NCBI GenBank assembly: GCA_043747835.1
Contig: JAYTOK010000065.1
Coordinates: 1-64,000, forward strand
DNA: 64,000 nt
Origin: CADEED01 sp043747835
Lineage (GTDB): Bacteria > Pseudomonadota > Gammaproteobacteria > Steroidobacterales > Steroidobacteraceae
Direction: 5' to 3'
Part shown: piece after piece, positions 24,931 to 33,302 of the stretch
Position numbering within the stretch: the stretch's first letter is position 1
How the letters are laid out: each line of letters begins with the position of its first letter
Made by a program: the position numbers and the translations under genes
The notes under the pieces: model-generated
Told to the model about the DNA's origin: nothing
Seen by the model: only the letters and a program-made list of their open reading frames with translations
Database searches by the model: none

Positions 24931-27366
24931 CTAGTTTCGCGTGGCCAGGACTTCGAAGCGCCTCGCAACGCGCTCGCCCTGATCGTCCACGAGAGTCAGT
25001 ATGTGCTCGCCGGGGTCGATGTCCAAAGACTGCTGGTGAAAAGTGTGCGTTTCACCAAGGTATTTGTCGTCGAGATGCCAATAAACCCGGGCATCCCGGC
25101 GCCGATGCACGGCTTCGAAGATCGCGCGCCCGCGGGTGCCATCGAGCTCGCTCGGGATCAGCACGCGCGCGTTCGTGTCCGGATAGATCACCGCCAGCGC
25201 CGCGCGGCCGGTGCGGCCGCCCAAACAATCCTGGCGCATCGCGGGCAGCGGGCGATATTCCGCATGCGCGCGGCGGTAGTAGAACTCCTCGGCGGGTGGC
25301 AGCACGAACCAGCCCGCGCGCGTCATGTTGCCCGGCGACTCGCAGTCGCCATTCACGCGATGCCGGCCAGCGTCGAGGTGCACGTCGGGGTTGTGAGGCG
25401 TGAGCAGATCGAAGTGGCTCTCGCGCGGCATCCAGACGCTCGTCGTCTCGCAGGTGCCGTTCGCGAGGTAACCATCGTTCTCGCAGGTTTCGATCCGACG
25501 CAGGGCGTGCACGGGCATGTCGAACCATTCGCTGCGCGGCATCACGTTGAACAGTCCGAACATCAGCGGCGCGGCCATCGTCGAACCGGTGAGACCGGGG
25601 CGGCCTTCACCGCTCGCGTTGCCCACCCAGACACCCACGGTGTAGCGAGAGGTGTTGCCGACGGCCCATCCGTCGCGCAGTCCGAAGCTCGTGCCGGTCT
25701 TCCACGCGATGCGGCGGCTCGATGCGAAGCTGCGCCAGTTGCCTTCCTCGCCGGGGCGCGGCACCTCTAACAAGGTTTCGAGCGTGAGCCAGGCGGCGCC
25801 TGTGTCGATCGCCGTCGGTCCGCGTTCGCGCGCTGGCGAACCCGCGAGCACCGTGAGCTCGTGGAAGCGGGGCGCTCGCTCGGCAGGTCCCGCGCGCGCG
25901 ACGTCGGCGAGGCTTGCGTACATGCCGGAGATGTCCCAGAGATTGCCTTCGGCACCGCCGAGCACGAGCGTGAGTCCGTAGTCGTCGGAGGGGCGCGTCA
26001 ACGTGCGCATGCCCGCGTCGCGCAGCAGATTGGCGAAACGCGCGACGCCGTAAGTCTTGAGCATGCGCACCGCGGGCACGTTGAGCGAATGCGCGAGCGC
26101 TTCGTCGGCGCGAACGGCGCCGCGATACTGCCGGTCGAAGTTCTCGGGGCTGAAGCCGTCGTAGTGAGTCGGGACGTCCGGCAGCAGCATGCGCGGCGTG
26201 AGCAACCCGTCCTGGAGCATGGCCGCGTAGAGCATCGGCTTGAGGATGCTGCCCGTGCTGCGTGGGCGGCGGATGATGTCGACGGCGTGGCCGCGGGGGG
26301 CGTCTGAAAAGGGGACAGATCTATTTTCCCGGAAAATAGATCTGTCCCCTTTTCCGGAATTTCCGACGTACGCCAGCACTTCGAACGTCCGGTTATCCAC
26401 GACGAGCGCCGCCGCGTTGTGCACATTCTGCCGCGCCAGATTCGCCGAATGCTCGCGCACGAGCTGCGTCGCCTCGAGTTGCAGACGCGCATCGAGCGTC
26501 GTCACGAAGCGGTGCTCGCGCGGATTCTGCGCGCGCAAGGTGTCGAGAAGATGCGGCGCAAAATCCGGCAGGTCGTGGGGCTCGGCCGTGAGCGGCTCGC
26601 TCAACGCGAGATCCAGCGACTCCGCATCGAGATCTCCCGCCGCGTGCAGCCGGCGCAGCAGCGCATCGCGCTTCGCGCCGAGTCGCGCGCGATTGCGTTT
26701 CAAATGCACGAGCGCGGGGTTGTTGGGCAACACCGCGAGCGTCGCCGCCTCAGCCCACGACAGCGTCGCGGGATCGCGTCCGAAGTAGCGCCACGCGGCC
26801 GCTTCGAGCCCGACGACATTCCCGCCGAATGGCGCATGGCCGGCGTAGAGAGCGAGAAGTTCGTCCTTGTCGTAGGCGGTCTCGAGCCGCAACGCGAGCG
26901 CGGCCTCGGTGAGCTTCGCGGGCAGGGTACGGGCGTTGTCCCCGCGCGCCAGCCGCGCGAGCTGCATCGTGAGCGTGCTGCCACCGCTCACGACGCGGCC
27001 GCGCTGCAGATTGAGACGCACCGCGCGCGCGATGGCGAGCGGATCGACACCGGCGTGATCCTCGAATCGCTTGTCCTCGTACACGAGGAGCGCGCGGCGA
27101 AACTTGTGAGGCACGTCCGCGGTCGGCGGAAATCGCCATTGCCCGTCGCTCGCGATGCGCGCGGACAGCAGCGTCCCATCGCGCGCTTCGACGACCGCCG
27201 ACAGTGGCGTCGAGAACAGCGGCTGCGGCAGCAGACGCCAGAAGCACACGCCCCCGATCGTGAATGCAAGCAGCGCCACCGCCCAGAGGCGGCGGCGCTG
27301 CTGCGTCGCGAACGCGCGCTTCAGTACGTCGGGCATCAGTCCATCTCGCATCAGTCCGTCGAACAT
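24931..27366 (-). CDS. pbpC: Penicillin-binding protein 1C with an in-frame repeat insertion
   Basis: An 811-residue inner-membrane peptidoglycan synthase. After a transmembrane anchor (about 17-38), the transglycosylase domain has EDKRFEDHAGVDPLAIARA and SGGSTLTMQLARL. The transpeptidase has the active Ser373 in STGSILKP, SLN in AHSLNVPAVRML and KTGTSFGLRDGW. The C-terminal PBP1C domain follows (SELDGTRGRAIFEAVH). Residues 338-353 (GKGDRSIFRENRSVPF) are coded by the repeat at 26307-26353 and replace the usual short linker before the active site. The start shares a base with the alpha-2-macroglobulin stop (TGATG). Confidence 0.9.
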   Translation of the reverse strand: MFDGLMRDGLMPDVLKRAFATQQRRRLWAVALLAFTIGGVCFWRLLPQPLFSTPLSAVVEARDGTLLSARIASDGQWRFPPTADVPHKFRRALLVYEDKRFEDHAGVDPLAIARAVRLNLQRGRVVSGGSTLTMQLARLARGDNARTLPAKLTEAALALRLETAYDKDELLALYAGHAPFGGNVVGLEAAAWRYFGRDPATLSWAEAATLAVLPNNPALVHLKRNRARLGAKRDALLRRLHAAGDLDAESLDLALSEPLTAEPHDLPDFAPHLLDTLRAQNPREHRFVTTLDARLQLEATQLVREHSANLARQNVHNAAALVVDNRTFEVLAYVGNSGKGDRSIFRENRSVPFSDAPRGHAVDIIRRPRSTGSILKPMLYAAMLQDGLLTPRMLLPDVPTHYDGFSPENFDRQYRGAVRADEALAHSLNVPAVRMLKTYGVARFANLLRDAGMRTLTRPSDDYGLTLVLGGAEGNLWDISGMYASLADVARAGPAERAPRFHELTVLAGSPARERGPTAIDTGAAWLTLETLLEVPRPGEEGNWRSFASSRRIAWKTGTSFGLRDGWAVGNTSRYTVGVWVGNASGEGRPGLTGSTMAAPLMFGLFNVMPRSEWFDMPVHALRRIETCENDGYLANGTCETTSVWMPRESHFDLLTPHNPDVHLDAGRHRVNGDCESPGNMTRAGWFVLPPAEEFYYRRAHAEYRPLPAMRQDCLGGRTGRAALAVIYPDTNARVLIPSELDGTRGRAIFEAVHRRRDARVYWHLDDKYLGETHTFHQQSLDIDPGEHILTLVDDQGERVARRFEVLATRN
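26307..26353. repeat. RAYT-type palindrome inside the pbpC coding sequence
   Basis: AAAAGGGGACAGATCTATTTTCC (26307-26329), one central C, then the perfect reverse complement (26331-26353). The 47-bp palindrome plus one base adds 48 bp, 16 codons, without shifting the frame or adding a stop. It falls between VGNS and SDAPRGHAVD of the transpeptidase domain, 20 residues before the catalytic serine. Confidence 0.92.
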
Positions 27367-30300
27367 CAGCGCGTCGGAACCACGTCGACCCACTGACCCT
27401 TCAGCCGCGCCTGCGTCGTGGCGTCGTACATGGCCTCGACGCTCGCGCCCGGCAGGTAGTACCGCCCGATGTATGCCGCGTTGAGGCGCGTTTCGAAATA
27501 GATAGTCTCCGCCGGACGCAACCCGAAGTACCGGTTCACGCGATCGTCGCGAATGTCGACATACTCCGCGGTTCGCGTCGACTGCGTTCGCCACTCGGCG
27601 GGCGCCCACCAGAACGAAGCGCGCGGATTGTCCTGCGTCCGTTCACCGCTCGTGTCCGCGCCTTCGAGGCGATCGTTGCGTATCTCCCAGCCCGCCGGAA
27701 GGATCTGCGTGAGCGCGAGGTTGTCCACCCGTCGCTTGCCCAGGTTCCTCACCGAGACCTGCGCGATGAGGTCCATGCCCTGCGGAATCTTCGCGATGTC
27801 CACGGGATCGCCATCGGCGGTCGTGTAGTTCACGACAATCGACAGGCCCTTCGCCGACGCATCTTCCTCGCCGCTGCGCGGCACCGCGCGCACGCTCGCC
27901 GTCACGAAGAGTTTGCGGTCCGCGTTGTTGGTCACGTTGAGCGGAACGCCCGCTGCTGGCGGCGGCGCCAGCTTCACCGACGCCAGCGGCGCATCCGCCT
28001 TCACTTTCGCCGATGCTTTTCCCGCCGACCAGTCGAATGAGAAGCCGGCGAACGGTTTGGTCCCCGTGTTCTGCGCCACGGCGACCAGCGCGAACGCGAC
28101 CGATTGCGTGCTGTACCAGTCCTCGCTCGACAACTGTGCCGAGATGTCCTCGACCAGCGCGTTGGCCTCGGCCTCGCGACCGAGCAGCGTCAGCGCCTGC
28201 AACACGATCGCGCGATCGCGCAACAGCGAGCCGAACGTGTACGGATTGCTGTCCGGGAATACGAACGCCTGTGTGGTGCCGGTGCCCGCTGTGGATTTCG
28301 CGACATCGGGTTTGCCGGCGAGTTGATAGGCGGACGCGAGCAGCCAGCGCTCGCCCATCATGAGTCCCTTGGTCTCGCGCAGTCGGTTCATCGCGCCGAT
28401 CTCCGGCTGTCCCGCGAGCGCGAGCGTGTAGAGCCGATACGCCTGCGCATAGCGCGCCGCATCCGCTCGTGACGGACCGGTCTCGTAGTCATCCCGCGCC
28501 CGCGTGTACGGCGTCCAGTTCTGCGCGCGCTGCTTCTGATAGCGCGTCCACGCGGACTTCATGTCGCCCGGCAGCGCATATCCCGCCTTCTCGGCCTCGA
28601 TCATGAAGTGGCCCGCATACGTCGTGCCCCAGTCGTTGCGCCAGTCGAGGTCGGGATCCGTGCTCCAGACGCCAGGCCAATACGAGAAGCCGCCGCTCGT
28701 GTGCTGCATGGTGCGGATGCGCGCGATGCCGGCACGGATGTTGTTCTCGACCTGCAACCGCCGGTTCGTGTCGAGCTTGACCAGCGCTGGTAGATAGAGC
28801 TGGGGGAAGGCGGCCGACGTCGTCTGCTCGATGCAGCCGTGCGGATAGTGGATGAGGTATTCGAGGCGGCCGTCCGCGTTCACGGGTGGCAGCGCCGAGA
28901 CCTCGAGCGTCGCGCTCTGTGAGCCTTCGAGGCCGAAGCCCTTGAGCTCCGACTTCCAGCTCTCGCCCACGGCGACCGCGGCGCGTTGGAAGCGCGTGGT
29001 CGGCACGTTGGGCGTGCGCACCTCGAGCCACACCTCGCTCTCCGCGCGGAGCTTGCCGCTCGTCGCGATCACCTTGACGCGGCCCTTGCCGAGCTGCGCG
29101 CCGGACTTCAACGTCAGGAAGCCGAGCTTCTCTTCGGGCCGCGTGAACGTGACTGTTGTCGAAGGCTCGCCGCTGGTCGTGAAATGCGAGTCCGTCTGCA
29201 CTTCGAGCTTCACGGACTTGATCGACGCCTCCGCGGTGAACACGGACACGGGCAACCGGAACTGCTCTTCGGGTCCGATGACGCGCGGCAGCGTTGGCAG
29301 GATCATCAGCGCCTGGCGCACGAACACCGATTTGTCCGCGGAGCCATACGCGCTGCCGTCGCCGGCGACGACCATCACGCGCACCGCGCCGACGTATTGC
29401 GGTAGCTCGAAGGCATGCGCCTTCTTCTCGCCCGCCTTGAGCGAGAACGTGCCCAGGAATTTCACGACGGGCGGGAAGCGCGACTTGCCTTCGTCGGGCT
29501 TCGTCGGTCCGGCGGCGTCCGAGCCGCCGAGCGCAAGCAGGCGATCGAGTTCGCCGCCGTAAGCGCCGGCGACTTCATCGAACAGGTCCCACGTGAGCAC
29601 GCCGAGCGCTTCGCGCTTGTAGAACTCGCCATGCAGGTTCGGCGTCTTGAAGTTCGTCAGGCCCAGCAAGCCTTCGTCGACGACGGCGATGGTGTAGTTC
29701 ATCGCGCGGCCGGCGGTTTCGCTGACCGTGACAGAAGCCTTCGATTGCGGCGCCCACTCGACCGGTGCCGTGACGACGGGAGCGAGCTTCGTCGCAGGGT
29801 CGGTGATCTTGAGCGGGATCACGCCATAGAGACGAATCGGACGGTCGTTGGTCTTGCCCGCGTGCGGCTGCACGAGCGTCACGGCGACATAGACGTTTGG
29901 CGCCATGCCCGCGGTGATCGGGATCGTCACGCGATTCCCGCCACCCTTCTTCGTGGAGGAAGGTTCTTTCGACGCGCTCGCCTCGATCCAGCGGTATTCG
30001 ACGATGGCGCTGCCGGTTTCGATCGTGAGCAGCGCGCGGCCCTGGGCCGTCTCCGGCAACTGCACCGTCGCGGTCTCGCCGACTTTGTACTCCGGCTTGT
30101 CGGCGGAGATCATCAACACATTCGCCGCGGGACCGGACTGCTCGCGCGCTTCGCCGGCCCACGACGGCCAGTCGATGTAGAACACACGTCCCGTGCAATG
30201 GCCACCGTCGAGATCGCAGGCGCGCACGAGATAGCGGCCCCATTCGGGATACTTGATCTCGAACTTGAACTGGCCGCGGCCGTCGTTCGTCGACACGATC

Positions 30301-33062
30301 TGCTGTTTGATGATGGACGTGCTTTCGCCGCGCGCGTACTGCGCCAGCGATTCGCCGGACTGGTCCCACCACCAGCGCCATTCGACCTTGTAGAGAGTGA
30401 CCTGCACGCGCGGCACGCTCACCGGATCGCCGGCGAGATCGAGCGAGGCGAGGTCGACGACGTGCTCCTTGTCGGTGAGCAGCATGTCGCGCGAAGCGTC
30501 GCCCTTCGGCATCCTGAGACCGACGTATCGATCGAATGCCGCGATGGTGCGCGTTTCGCGGTTGATGCTGAATGCGCCGCCGCGTTCGAACACGCGCGAG
30601 ATGAAGGTCGCGTTGAGCATGCCGGGGACGTCGCGCGGCAGGTCGAGGTTCTTCTCGAACTTCGCGTTGCCGTCCGCGTCGAGCTCGTCGTCGAACAGTG
30701 TGATCGGCTCGCCGCTGAACGTGCGCGCCGGATCGTCGAACACGAAATCCGCATTGCGCGTGAACGTCGTCGGCGTCGGCGTGAGGCGCACCTCAATCGC
30801 GGTGCGCAGGTTCGCGGCCGTGGCGCCGCTCAACCATTGCGCATTGACCTGGCCCTTGAGCGGCGTGCTCTCGATCACGGGTTTCTCGCCCAGGTCGAGC
30901 TCGACCTTGAGCCGGTTCGGCATCACGGTCTCGACCTTGAGCGTCTTCTGGAACACCGCGCCGCCAATGAGGGCGGTCGCATTCCAGTCGCCTGTCGGTG
31001 CATCCGCCGCGGTCGACAATTCGAACGAATAGAACTGGCCGACGGGCGTCGCGTTCGTAAGCGTCTGCACGAGCTGGCCGCGTGGGTTGCGCAACTCCAG
31101 CGTCACCGGGTGGTTAGGCGGCAGCGTCTTCGTCTTGTCCTGCAACGCGAAGGTCAGGTAGATGTTGTCGCCCGGGCGCCAGACGCCGCGGTCGCCGTAC
31201 AGAAAGCCCTTCAATCCCGCGACGACGGTTTCGCCGCCGACGTCGAAGTGACTCGTCGGCAGCGCGCTGCCCGTGGCGACGCGCAGATAGCCTTTGCGTC
31301 CACCGTCCTCCGCGATCAGCGCGAACGGCTGCGTGCGCGAGTCGATCTCGAGCATGCCTGCCGCATCCGTCCGGCCGCTTGCGAGAAGCTGGTTCTGATA
31401 ACTCATCGCATCGATCTTGACGCCCGACAGCGGCTTCGCGGAGTCGAGCGCCGTCGCGACGACGAGCAGCTTGCCTTTCGGGCCGCGCTTCGCGATGAGG
31501 CCGATGTTCGAGGCGAGCAGGTTTCGCGCGTCGCGGATGTTCGGCGCGAAGCGGTAGTAAGAGCCCTTGCAGGGGTCCTCGCGCTCGTTCCAGTTCGCCG
31601 AGCCGTACTCCTCGTATTCCTCGGCGTAGTCCCAGGCGGAGGGTTGATAGGTGTCGCCGTCCTCCTGGTTCTGGGGTTCGGCGTCGTCGATCGACGATTC
31701 CGATTCGGCGCCGCCCGGGCACTCGTACTGCGCGTCCTTCGGCGACAGCGACAGTGTGAGCTGGAAGAGGCCGCCCGGGTTCTTGCGCATGAGCTCCGTG
31801 ACGTCGAGGTTGTAGCGCGTCCACTTGCCCTTGACCGTCGACGTGAGCGGAATGGTCTTGCGCCACAGCACGCGGCCGACGCGGCCCAGCTCCTGCGTGC
31901 CGCTGAGTTGATTGACCTGCAGGAACTGCGGGATGTTGTTTTCGTAGACCTGCAGTGCGGTCACGCGCACGGCGCGCGCGCTCACGGCCTCGAAGGGCAC
32001 GGACAGCGTGGTCGCGTCGGGCAGGATCACGCCCTTGCCGACGAAGCGCACCTGCGGCTTCGTGTTCTGGAACTCGAGCTCGAACGTGCGTTGGCCGGTG
32101 AGCGTGACGCCGGCGCGCGAGCGCAAGGATTCTTCGAGCGTGAGCGTCACTTTGCCGACCGCGCCTTCGTTCGCGTAGACCGTGAGCTGGTTGTTGGAGA
32201 TCGAAGTCGTGAACTCGCCCTGCGACAGCCGAACGAGTCCCTTGATGTCCTGGCGCGTATCGAGCGCGGAAGAGAAGTGCACCTGGATCTGGCGCTGATC
32301 GTTCACCTGCACGGCGTCGGCCTGTGTCACGGCGAACTCGTCGAGCGCCGGAACTCGCGTACTCGTCTCACCCTTCTGCGTGAGGCCCAGCGGCGCTCCG
32401 TCCCAGCGCAGCGTGAGCTCCTGCTCCTCTTTCTTCCGCTGGATGTTCCGGATCTCGAACGCGTAACTGCGATCGCCGCCGACCCACGTGATCGGCAGCG
32501 GCTTGCCGTCGAGGGTCGCAATCAGGATCTTCTCGAGCTTCTCGCGACTCTCCGAGTCGGCCGTGTTGATCCCGCCGCGCAGCGTCATCAACTCTTCTTT
32601 GTTGTATTCGACATCGAGTCCGCCCGCGGACACTTCGAAGTTCACCTCGAGCGTGTTCACCGTGAACTCGAAGGGCTTCGAATCCGCCGGCAGGCCTTCG
32701 AGGCCTTTTGCCTTGACCTCCACTTTGTACTGCGTGCCCGGCGCGAACTGCGTCTCGGGGCGAATAACGATCTCGCGCCGATTCGCGAACACCGCGCGGA
32801 ACTTCACCGCCGGCGTGATCGTGATGTTCGCCGTCGCGTCGCCATTGATGCTGGCTTCGGGGATGACGTCGTTGAAGAACAGCACGCGCACCGGCTGGTG
32901 GCGCGAGATCGCGCCGCTGCTGTGCTGGCTGATCGACGACACCCAGCTCGGATCGGCTTGAGCGGTGCGAGGTTTATCCTGGAGGGCGGAATCGCCGCTG
33001 CAGGAAATGCACAGGAACGCCACCGTCGCGAGCAGCGTGGCAGTGAAGAGGTTGCGAATCAT
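27366..33062 (-). CDS. Bacterial alpha-2-macroglobulin lipoprotein (YfhM-like)
   Basis: An 1898-residue periplasmic protease trap. The signal peptide ends at FLCISC, a probable but non-ideal lipobox. N-terminal MG domains and an Ig-like bait region precede the thioester site HYPHGCIEQTTSAAFPQLYL (Cys1410 and Gln), followed by the all-helical thioester domain and a C-terminal receptor-like domain. A covalent thioester would bind attacking proteases and shield the envelope. It is directly upstream of pbpC with a 1-base overlap, as in other proteobacteria, suggesting joint action when the outer membrane is breached. GGGAG lies 6 bp before the chosen ATG. Confidence 0.93.
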   Translation of the reverse strand: MIRNLFTATLLATVAFLCISCSGDSALQDKPRTAQADPSWVSSISQHSSGAISRHQPVRVLFFNDVIPEASINGDATANITITPAVKFRAVFANRREIVIRPETQFAPGTQYKVEVKAKGLEGLPADSKPFEFTVNTLEVNFEVSAGGLDVEYNKEELMTLRGGINTADSESREKLEKILIATLDGKPLPITWVGGDRSYAFEIRNIQRKKEEQELTLRWDGAPLGLTQKGETSTRVPALDEFAVTQADAVQVNDQRQIQVHFSSALDTRQDIKGLVRLSQGEFTTSISNNQLTVYANEGAVGKVTLTLEESLRSRAGVTLTGQRTFELEFQNTKPQVRFVGKGVILPDATTLSVPFEAVSARAVRVTALQVYENNIPQFLQVNQLSGTQELGRVGRVLWRKTIPLTSTVKGKWTRYNLDVTELMRKNPGGLFQLTLSLSPKDAQYECPGGAESESSIDDAEPQNQEDGDTYQPSAWDYAEEYEEYGSANWNEREDPCKGSYYRFAPNIRDARNLLASNIGLIAKRGPKGKLLVVATALDSAKPLSGVKIDAMSYQNQLLASGRTDAAGMLEIDSRTQPFALIAEDGGRKGYLRVATGSALPTSHFDVGGETVVAGLKGFLYGDRGVWRPGDNIYLTFALQDKTKTLPPNHPVTLELRNPRGQLVQTLTNATPVGQFYSFELSTAADAPTGDWNATALIGGAVFQKTLKVETVMPNRLKVELDLGEKPVIESTPLKGQVNAQWLSGATAANLRTAIEVRLTPTPTTFTRNADFVFDDPARTFSGEPITLFDDELDADGNAKFEKNLDLPRDVPGMLNATFISRVFERGGAFSINRETRTIAAFDRYVGLRMPKGDASRDMLLTDKEHVVDLASLDLAGDPVSVPRVQVTLYKVEWRWWWDQSGESLAQYARGESTSIIKQQIVSTNDGRGQFKFEIKYPEWGRYLVRACDLDGGHCTGRVFYIDWPSWAGEAREQSGPAANVLMISADKPEYKVGETATVQLPETAQGRALLTIETGSAIVEYRWIEASASKEPSSTKKGGGNRVTIPITAGMAPNVYVAVTLVQPHAGKTNDRPIRLYGVIPLKITDPATKLAPVVTAPVEWAPQSKASVTVSETAGRAMNYTIAVVDEGLLGLTNFKTPNLHGEFYKREALGVLTWDLFDEVAGAYGGELDRLLALGGSDAAGPTKPDEGKSRFPPVVKFLGTFSLKAGEKKAHAFELPQYVGAVRVMVVAGDGSAYGSADKSVFVRQALMILPTLPRVIGPEEQFRLPVSVFTAEASIKSVKLEVQTDSHFTTSGEPSTTVTFTRPEEKLGFLTLKSGAQLGKGRVKVIATSGKLRAESEVWLEVRTPNVPTTRFQRAAVAVGESWKSELKGFGLEGSQSATLEVSALPPVNADGRLEYLIHYPHGCIEQTTSAAFPQLYLPALVKLDTNRRLQVENNIRAGIARIRTMQHTSGGFSYWPGVWSTDPDLDWRNDWGTTYAGHFMIEAEKAGYALPGDMKSAWTRYQKQRAQNWTPYTRARDDYETGPSRADAARYAQAYRLYTLALAGQPEIGAMNRLRETKGLMMGERWLLASAYQLAGKPDVAKSTAGTGTTQAFVFPDSNPYTFGSLLRDRAIVLQALTLLGREAEANALVEDISAQLSSEDWYSTQSVAFALVAVAQNTGTKPFAGFSFDWSAGKASAKVKADAPLASVKLAPPPAAGVPLNVTNNADRKLFVTASVRAVPRSGEEDASAKGLSIVVNYTTADGDPVDIAKIPQGMDLIAQVSVRNLGKRRVDNLALTQILPAGWEIRNDRLEGADTSGERTQDNPRASFWWAPAEWRTQSTRTAEYVDIRDDRVNRYFGLRPAETIYFETRLNAAYIGRYYLPGASVEAMYDATTQARLKGQWVDVVPTR

Positions 33063-33302
33063 GGAGGCTCCCCGAGAAAGTACCGGTATGCGCCATTCCA
33101 CAGCGCGATGGTGTCCGACCCATGCCGCGATTGTGGCAAATGTGGCCCGGTCCGTCGCGCGCTGCCCTTACGCAATCGATCCTCTCGCGGATTCACGCGC
33201 GTGAATAAACCCCGCGCCGGACGTTTTGTCGCATCCGCCATGCAAGACGACGCGTACCCCGTGTCAAGACGCGAACCGCGTCACGGTCAAAGGGGATTTG
33301 TG

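Noticed and set aside
29415..33302. Very long open frame on the plus strand opposite the alpha-2-macroglobulin gene, in phase with the DUF4394 gene
   Set aside because: Its composition (Arg/Ala/His-rich, no domain) is that of an antisense shadow in high-GC DNA. The DUF4394 protein has its own ribosome site and lipoprotein signal at 33303.
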